Below, one piece after another: positions 15,264 through 19,928 of a stretch of 19,928 bases of DNA. The notes beneath the pieces were generated by a model. That model had not been told where the DNA came from and did no database searches. It saw only the letters and a list, made by a program, of their open reading frames with translations. The translations under genes were made by a program, and so were the position numbers. Within the stretch, counting starts at the first letter, position 1. The number at the start of each line of letters is the position of its first letter. The stretch is from JALXCH01 sp964495805 (GTDB lineage Bacteria > Calditrichota > Calditrichia > RBG-13-44-9): the NCBI GenBank assembly GCA_964495805.1, contig CAZBWV010000012.1, positions 1-19,928 on the forward strand. Reading direction: 5' to 3'.

Positions 15264-17957
15264 TTATTCTCTCATCATGTTGCGCAGCACGGTTTGCAGG
15301 ATGCCACCGTTTTCGTAATATTCCACCTCCACGGGTGTATCCAGCCGCGCCACCACGTTAAAGATTTTCTCAATGCCTTCCGAATCCACTGCTTTCACAA
15401 CCAGTTCCTTGCCAGGAGTCAGTCCTTCGCCAATGCCCAGAATCTGGAAGGTTTCCCGACCGGTGAGTCCCAGTTGCTGCCAGCCATCGCCCCCGGCAAA
15501 CTGCAATGGCAGCACGCCCATACCGATCAGGTTGCTGCGGTGGATACGCTCGAAACTCTCGGCAATCACCGCTTTTACGCCTAACAGGGCAGTGCCTTTG
15601 GCAGCCCAGTCGCGGGAGCTACCCGTGCCGTATTCCTTACCGGCCAACACAATAAGCGGTGTGCCATCCTGCTGGTACTTCATGGCGGCATCGTAGATGA
15701 ACATCTTTTCGCCGGTGGGGAAGTAGATGGTGTAACCGCCTTCCACCCCTTCTAACAGCAAGTTTTTGATACGGATGTTGCCGAAGGTACCACGCATCAT
15801 TACTTCGTGGTTACCGCGGCGGGAACCAAAGGAGTTAAAGTCTTTCGGAGAAACGCCATGGGCAATCAGATACTGTCCGGCGGGACTGTCCACCGGAATT
15901 GCTCCGGCGGGGGAGATGTGGTCGGTGGTAACCGAATCGCCCAGCAGAGCCAGTACCCGGGCATTGACGATGTCCTGCGGTTGCGGCTTCTCCAGTGGCA
16001 TGTTCTGGAAAAATGGCGGTAATTTGATGTAGGTGGATTTTTCGTCCCACTGGTAAAGCTCTGCTTCGGTAACCGGCAGAGCCTGCCAGTGCTGGTCGCC
16101 CTGATATACTTCGCCGTATTTCTCGGCAAACATCTCCGGTTTCAGTGCGGATTCGATGGTGGCGGCAATTTCCGCCTGGGAAGGCCAGATGTCTTTGAAA
16201 TAAACCGGGTTGCCTTCGTTGTCCGTACCCAGCGGTTCATTTTCCAGATCAATATCCACCCGACCGGCCAGAGCGTACACCACCACCAACGGGGGCGATG
16301 CCAGATAATTGGCGCGTACCACCGGATGAATGCGTCCCTCAAAATTACGGTTGCCGCTGAGTACGGCTGCGGCTACCAGATCGTTCTCTTTGACTGCTTT
16401 TTCCACTTCTTCCGGAATGGGACCACTGTTTCCGATACAGGTGGTACAGCCGTAACCCACCAGATGGAAGCGCTGTTGCTCCAGATACGGCATCAAACCG
16501 GCTTTCTTCAAGTATTCCGTGACCACCCGGCTTCCGGGTGCCAGACTGGTTTTAACCCACGGTTTGGTTTGTAAACCTTTCTCAGTAGCCTTTTTGGCTA
16601 CCAGTCCCGCAGCAACCATTACAGATGGGTTGGAAGTGTTGGTACAACTGGTGATGGCTGCAATTACCACCGCTCCATGTCCGATGGTCACCTCTTCACC
16701 ATGAACGGTAAAGGTGACCTGTTTCGTCTCTTCCGAAGCTTTCCCGAAGACTTTTTCCAGTGTTTCGTGAAATTTGTCGGACATGGCTGAGAGCACAATG
16801 CGGTCCTGGGGACGTTTGTGTCCGGCCAGACTGGGCACCACGGTACTCATATCCATTTCCAGTACGTCCCTGTATTCAGGGTCCGGAGTGTCGTCGGTGC
16901 GGAAGAGACCCTGCTCTTTGGCATAGACTTCCACGCGCCGGACAACCTCTTCCGGCCGGGCGGTGAGACGCAGATAGTTTAATACAGTATCGTCAATGGG
17001 GAAAAAGCCCATGGTAGCACCATATTCCGGTGCCATGTTAGCCAGCGTTGCGCGGTCCGGTAAACTGAGTTTGGCCAGACCGGGACCGAAATATTCCACA
17101 AATTTACCAACCACCCCGTAGCGTCGCAGCATTTCGGTAATGGTGAGCACCAGATCGGTTGCAGTGGCACCGTTGGGGAGTTCACCGGTCAATTTCACTC
17201 CGATAACTTCCGGCATTAGCATGTAATACGGTTGTCCCAGCATTACCGCCTCCGCTTCGATTCCACCAACTCCCCAGCCTAATACGCTTAATCCGTTAAT
17301 CATGGTAGTATGGGAATCGGTGCCCACCACGGTATCCGGGTAGGCAATAGGAGGTTCCTGGCCATTGGCCATTACCACCTGCGCCAGATATTCTAAGTTG
17401 ACCTGGTGAATGATGCCGGTGTCCGGCGGTACCACGCTGAAATTGCGAAAACTTTTCTGAGCCCATTTCAGCAGGGTGTACCGTTCAGCGTTGCGTTCGT
17501 ACTCCTTGCGTACGTTGTATTCAAATGCATCGGGGGAACCGAATCGGTCCACCTGAACGGAGTGGTCGATGACCAGATCGGAGCGAACAATGGGATTGAT
17601 GCGTGCGGGATCGCCACCGAACTGTTTCATGGCATCGCGCATGGCAGCCAGGTCCACCACTGCCGGAACACCGGTGAAGTCCTGCAGAACCACCCGTGCA
17701 GGCATGAAGGGTATCTCCTGAGCTTTTACCGCACCGGGATTGTATTGAATCAATCGTTGCACATCTTCGGTAGTCACCAGGTGTCCGTCTTCGTTGCGCA
17801 AAACATTTTCTAAAAGAACGCGGATGGAAAAGGGGAGTCGGTCTAATTGTAGCAAACCCTGTTTTTCCAATTCCGGTAGGTGAAAAATGGTGTACTTGTG
17901 CCCATTTACCGAAATGGTTTTCTGCGTACCAAAGCTATTTAAGCGTGCGTGATTCAT
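15264..17957 (-). CDS. acnA: Aconitate hydratase, AcnA/IRP type
   Basis: Aconitase converts citrate to isocitrate in the TCA cycle using a [4Fe-4S] cluster. At 897 aa it is the AcnA/IRP-type length. The predicted cluster cysteines are C438 (TSCTN), C504 and C507 (GCTTCIGNSGP). Other signatures are GTDSHTTMI (212-220), LQDFTGVPAVVDLA (91-104), SRRGNHEVMMRGTF in the swivel domain and GTGSSRDWAAKG near the C-terminus. The domain order is complete with no truncation. An excellent Shine-Dalgarno sequence (AAAGGAGA) lies 6 nt before the ATG. It appears monocistronic: it has its own terminator, and the 182-bp upstream gap separates it from the 377-aa gene. That leader holds the inverted repeat at 17977-17999. 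Confidence 0.98.
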   Translation of the reverse strand: MNHARLNSFGTQKTISVNGHKYTIFHLPELEKQGLLQLDRLPFSIRVLLENVLRNEDGHLVTTEDVQRLIQYNPGAVKAQEIPFMPARVVLQDFTGVPAVVDLAAMRDAMKQFGGDPARINPIVRSDLVIDHSVQVDRFGSPDAFEYNVRKEYERNAERYTLLKWAQKSFRNFSVVPPDTGIIHQVNLEYLAQVVMANGQEPPIAYPDTVVGTDSHTTMINGLSVLGWGVGGIEAEAVMLGQPYYMLMPEVIGVKLTGELPNGATATDLVLTITEMLRRYGVVGKFVEYFGPGLAKLSLPDRATLANMAPEYGATMGFFPIDDTVLNYLRLTARPEEVVRRVEVYAKEQGLFRTDDTPDPEYRDVLEMDMSTVVPSLAGHKRPQDRIVLSAMSDKFHETLEKVFGKASEETKQVTFTVHGEEVTIGHGAVVIAAITSCTNTSNPSVMVAAGLVAKKATEKGLQTKPWVKTSLAPGSRVVTEYLKKAGLMPYLEQQRFHLVGYGCTTCIGNSGPIPEEVEKAVKENDLVAAAVLSGNRNFEGRIHPVVRANYLASPPLVVVYALAGRVDIDLENEPLGTDNEGNPVYFKDIWPSQAEIAATIESALKPEMFAEKYGEVYQGDQHWQALPVTEAELYQWDEKSTYIKLPPFFQNMPLEKPQPQDIVNARVLALLGDSVTTDHISPAGAIPVDSPAGQYLIAHGVSPKDFNSFGSRRGNHEVMMRGTFGNIRIKNLLLEGVEGGYTIYFPTGEKMFIYDAAMKYQQDGTPLIVLAGKEYGTGSSRDWAAKGTALLGVKAVIAESFERIHRSNLIGMGVLPLQFAGGDGWQQLGLTGRETFQILGIGEGLTPGKELVVKAVDSEGIEKIFNVVARLDTPVEVEYYENGGILQTVLRNMMRE

Positions 17958-17976
17958 CTTGTCTCCTTTCTCTCTG

Positions 17977-17999
17977 TTTGGCTAAATCCGGTTGCCAAA
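17977..17999. promoter_or_regulatory. Inverted repeat TTTGGC-N11-GCCAAA in the aconitase upstream region
   Basis: TTTGGC and GCCAAA flank 11 bases, placed 20-42 nt before the aconitase ATG. It could be a regulator-binding site or a small 5' leader hairpin. About 24 bp further upstream lies a second palindrome, AAAAGCGCTTTT (18023-18034). I cannot name a regulator, and I do not see a convincing -35/-10 pair here. Confidence 0.3.
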
Positions 18000-18139
18000 T
18001 TTAAAAGAATCCCTGATTTCAGAAAAGCGCTTTTTTGGAAAGGAACCAATCCCCCGGATCGCAACTCCATTTTCACACCCAAAATCCTTACCCTCGTTCT
18101 CTTCTTCCCCTATCTGCCTGTTTTCCCTATTCTTTCTCA

Positions 18140-19273
18140 TTAGAACTGGTTACTCGTCTCTTCCAGCAGTTTCTCCAGCAGGGTACCGATCGTTTTGCGG
18201 TATTTCAGAAGGAAGTAGGGATTTTCTCCCGCCGGGGGAAATGTGTAAATGCGGTTCAGATACAGGGGGAGGTAAAAATCCACCGGTAATGTGTTGATCT
18301 CATAGTTTTCCATTCCTTTCATGCGTTCCCGATTAGCCGCTATAAACTGACGATATTCCGGAATTACCTCATCCACCACCAGTCCCGGTTCCGCTCGCAT
18401 GCCACTGTAATTGAAGATAGAGGTTGCTCGCGATTTCAGCATTTTCAGAATTCCAAACCGAACGCTGGAGAGTTGCCGGCACAATTCTCCCTTTTTTAAG
18501 GTGTTATTGAAATCAATTCCCAGGTCTTCGCCGTTGTACGAAGTGGCAAACCGGTTGGTCAGTTCGATAAAATCTTTTTTCTTTCGCCGTGCCACCCGGA
18601 GCTTTTTCGCGGATTCGAAATCGAAATCAAACGGTTCGCCGGTGGGAGCTGTCACCTGCATTTTGTAGAAGGGGACGATGTACGTGTCCGTGGCCCGGGT
18701 GGGGGAGAAGTGGAGGGCATATCCGCTGCGGAAAAGAAAACCATTGCCTTCCATTTCCTCCTCCAGTAAAAAATATACCACCACCTCCTCACCGGTGATA
18801 ACAATCGATTCGGTGTCCACCCCTTTGCGGGAGAACATGTCGTAGTCTCGTTGCATTTCCAGGTATTCCCTTAACGAAATGGTGGGAATCTCTTCCGGCA
18901 TGATACCGGCAATAACCAGATTGTTTTCCCACTTCCAGATGTTAAGTCGAAGCGATAGGTTCTCTTCCTGGAGGTAAGGATTGCGATTCAGATTTTCCAG
19001 CATCAACGTACTGGGTGGAAATTTATTGATAAAAGATGCCGGGACTTTCAGTAATTTACACAGGTCTTTGAGAGCGGTGTAGGTAATAAAATAGTCCTGC
19101 TCGCCCAGCTCAATGCGCAAAAAAGCTTCCTCGTCCACTTTAAAGCGCAGGGATTGAGTTCGTTGAAGAATAGACTCCTGTTCGAATTCACCGATGAATT
19201 GGAGTGTTTCATCCACATTTTCGAACGTGCCGCCTAAGGGCACCACCGTGCGTCCGTGTCGCCAGTATTCCAT
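18140..19273 (-). CDS. Protein of unknown function (377 aa)
   Basis: I do not recognise this gene with confidence. It encodes a soluble, cytoplasmic-looking protein with no signal peptide, membrane segment or zinc motif. The part around residues 50-95 (YFITYTALKDLCKLLKVPASFINKFPP) faintly recalls the DUF932 family of phage/plasmid-like proteins, but this is not secure. A basic patch (SAKKLRVARRKKKDF) lies around residues 220-234 and could bind nucleic acid. The C-terminal third is helical. The start is well supported: GAGGA lies 5 nt before the ATG, and a good promoter sits about 67 nt upstream. It is monocistronic and lies beside a repeat-rich intergenic region. Codon use is not obviously different from the neighbours by eye. 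Confidence 0.8.
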   Translation of the reverse strand: MEYWRHGRTVVPLGGTFENVDETLQFIGEFEQESILQRTQSLRFKVDEEAFLRIELGEQDYFITYTALKDLCKLLKVPASFINKFPPSTLMLENLNRNPYLQEENLSLRLNIWKWENNLVIAGIMPEEIPTISLREYLEMQRDYDMFSRKGVDTESIVITGEEVVVYFLLEEEMEGNGFLFRSGYALHFSPTRATDTYIVPFYKMQVTAPTGEPFDFDFESAKKLRVARRKKKDFIELTNRFATSYNGEDLGIDFNNTLKKGELCRQLSSVRFGILKMLKSRATSIFNYSGMRAEPGLVVDEVIPEYRQFIAANRERMKGMENYEINTLPVDFYLPLYLNRIYTFPPAGENPYFLLKYRKTIGTLLEKLLEETSNQF

Positions 19274-19339
19274 TGTATCCTCTTTTCGTTTAGTTCAAAG
19301 GGTTAGAATATAAATCAAATTTCCCTCCGTTAAAACGAA

Positions 19340-19368
19340 ATTATAAGAGAATAGTGAATTCAGGTCAT
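19340..19368 (-). promoter_or_regulatory. Sigma70-like promoter of the 377-aa gene
   Basis: On the minus strand ATGACC (19363-19368) and a perfect TATAAT (19340-19345) are separated by 17 bases. This predicts a leader of about 60 nt to the ATG at 19273. It is the only perfect TATAAT in a suitable position that I found in the window. Confidence 0.55.
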
Positions 19369-19423
19369 GGTTATTTTGAAGAAAGAATGATAAACAGGTC
19401 AAACGGGATAATCTGGATTACAA

Positions 19424-19464
19424 AGAGACCCCTCGACTTCGCTGTCGCTCCGCTCGGGGTGACA
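19424..19464 (-). repeat. TGTCA(T/C)(T/C)CCGA-type dispersed repeat, inverted copy A
   Basis: Read on the minus strand it begins TGTCACCCCGAGCGGAG and ends GAGGGGTCTCT. This is the C-rich variant of the repeat found in the opposite orientation at 19475-19524. Repeats of this style occur in many Bacteroidetes and related genomes between genes (general knowledge). Confidence 0.65.
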
Positions 19465-19474
19465 AAAAGCGGTC

Positions 19475-19524
19475 TGTCATTCCGACTGAGTCGAAACGGA
19501 GTCGAGGCGAGTGGAGGAATCTCT
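19475..19524 (+). repeat. TGTCATTCCGACTGA...GGAGGAATCTCT dispersed repeat, copy B
   Basis: Begins TGTCATTCCGACTGA and ends GGAGGAATCTCT, with a variable purine-rich middle that repeats GAGTCGA. It shares both ends exactly with copy C at 19566-19619, while the middle diverges in sequence and length. Confidence 0.75.
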
Positions 19525-19565
19525 TGATACCCTTCAACTCCCCTTGGTGTGGCACATCAGCCCAC

Positions 19566-19619
19566 TGTCATTCCGACTGAAGCGACGAACGCAGTGAGGA
19601 GCGGAACGGAGGAATCTCT
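19566..19619 (+). repeat. TGTCATTCCGACTGA...GGAGGAATCTCT dispersed repeat, copy C
   Basis: Has the same 15-base left end and 12-base right end as copy B in the same orientation. The middle differs (AGCGACGAACGCAGTG...). A truncated fourth copy (TGTCATTCTG) follows at 19626. Confidence 0.75.
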
Positions 19620-19649
19620 GGGGAATGTCATTCTGTTCATCTGACATCC

Positions 19650-19872
19650 ATTAACACCGTGGCTTTAGCCCGGTGGAGCGGAGCAACCTGCTTGACTGAA
19701 AAACCGCTTCAGCGGTTTTATGAATCCTCCCTCGCTGTGTTCTTCATCCCGTAATCGCCCGAACTCCGGACGTCCACAACCGTCAGCATCATCATTCTCA
19801 AAGAAAACCGTTGAAACGGTTTTCTTGCTGGTTATTTCTCTCTAATCACCGGGCTAAAGCCACGGTGTTAAT
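19650..19872. repeat. REP/MITE-like unit bounded by perfect 26-bp inverted repeats
   Basis: The 26 bases at 19650-19675 (ATTAACACCGTGGCTTTAGC plus CCGGTG) are repeated exactly as the reverse complement at 19847-19872. Each arm itself folds into a small hairpin (CACCG-T-GGCT / AGCC-CGGTG, one bulged T). Between them lie AAAACCGC-TTCA-GCGGTTTT (19700-19719) and a near-perfect palindrome AAGAAAACCGTT-GA-AACGGTTTTCTT (19801-19826). No flanking target-site duplication is visible and there is no transposase frame, so it resembles a REP doublet or a non-autonomous element mobilised in trans. Confidence 0.7.
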
Positions 19873-19928
19873 TATTATTCGGGTTTCCGGATACAGCAAA
19901 ATCGTCAATTCATAATCCTGTTTCATCC

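Larger units (their letters stand above)
19274..19928. other. 655-bp gene-free, repeat-rich region at the right end
   Basis: No plausible coding frame is present. The left 150 bp hold the leader and promoter of the 377-aa gene. The rest is made of two interspersed repeat types: copies of the TGTCATTCCGA...GGAATCTCT repeat (19424-19645), then a unit bounded by 26-bp inverted repeats and holding two strong hairpins (19650-19872). The final 56 bp show nothing I can name. Confidence 0.8.

Noticed and set aside
19424..19645. Considered a CRISPR array because of recurring units
   Set aside because: Unit lengths and orientations differ, the constant parts are at the ends with a variable middle, and there are no regular spacers or cas genes.

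Overview
The window looks like a chromosomal segment from a diderm, moderate-GC bacterium of the FCB superphylum or a neighbouring lineage. Calditrichota/Caldithrix-like is my best guess (inference). The reasons are a secreted lamin-tail/CARDB protein ending in a FlgD-like Ig domain with the PNPFSPDGDG motif, a lipoprotein plus its signal peptidase, an exported DUF1573 protein, DivIVA in a probable Gram-negative, and a long IleRS of the eukaryote-like class. Almost all of it is housekeeping DNA; the right end carries an orphan gene and a repeat-dense intergenic region.

Layout. 2-295 is the 3' end of an unrecognised + strand gene. 429-2141 (+) is the lamin-tail protein. It converges with a short minus-strand set: DnaG primase (5428-3620), a stand-alone receiver protein (3489-3043), and an MBL-fold hydrolase (3062-2145) whose start overlaps the receiver's stop. 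A divergent promoter region at 5429-5526 separates dnaG from a long + strand series: DUF3467 protein, YggS, DivIVA, a novel lipoprotein, purine nucleoside phosphorylase, DUF2905 membrane protein, IleRS, TraR/DksA zinc finger, LspA, RluD. A DUF1573 protein follows from its own likely promoter. A strong hairpin at 15201-15232 ends the convergent aconitase gene (17957-15264, -). Upstream of aconitase lies an unassigned 377-aa gene (19273-18140, -) with a well-formed promoter. From 19274 to the end there is no gene, but there are several repeat families.

How the genes relate. The backbone yggS-divIVA-ileS-traR/dksA-lspA-rluD matches the order seen downstream of the division cluster in Bacillus (ylmE ... 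divIVA, ileS, ylyA, lspA, ylyB). Here sepF, yggT (ylmG) and ylmH are missing, and a lipoprotein, a PNP and DUF2905 are inserted. LspA would process the lipoprotein encoded in the same run. The most informative single observation is that IleRS has Gly-Ile-His-His where class I synthetases have His-x-Gly-His. This is the swapped signature described in mupirocin hyper-resistant IleRS2 enzymes. No CRISPR, tRNA, rRNA, prophage or intact transposase gene was seen.
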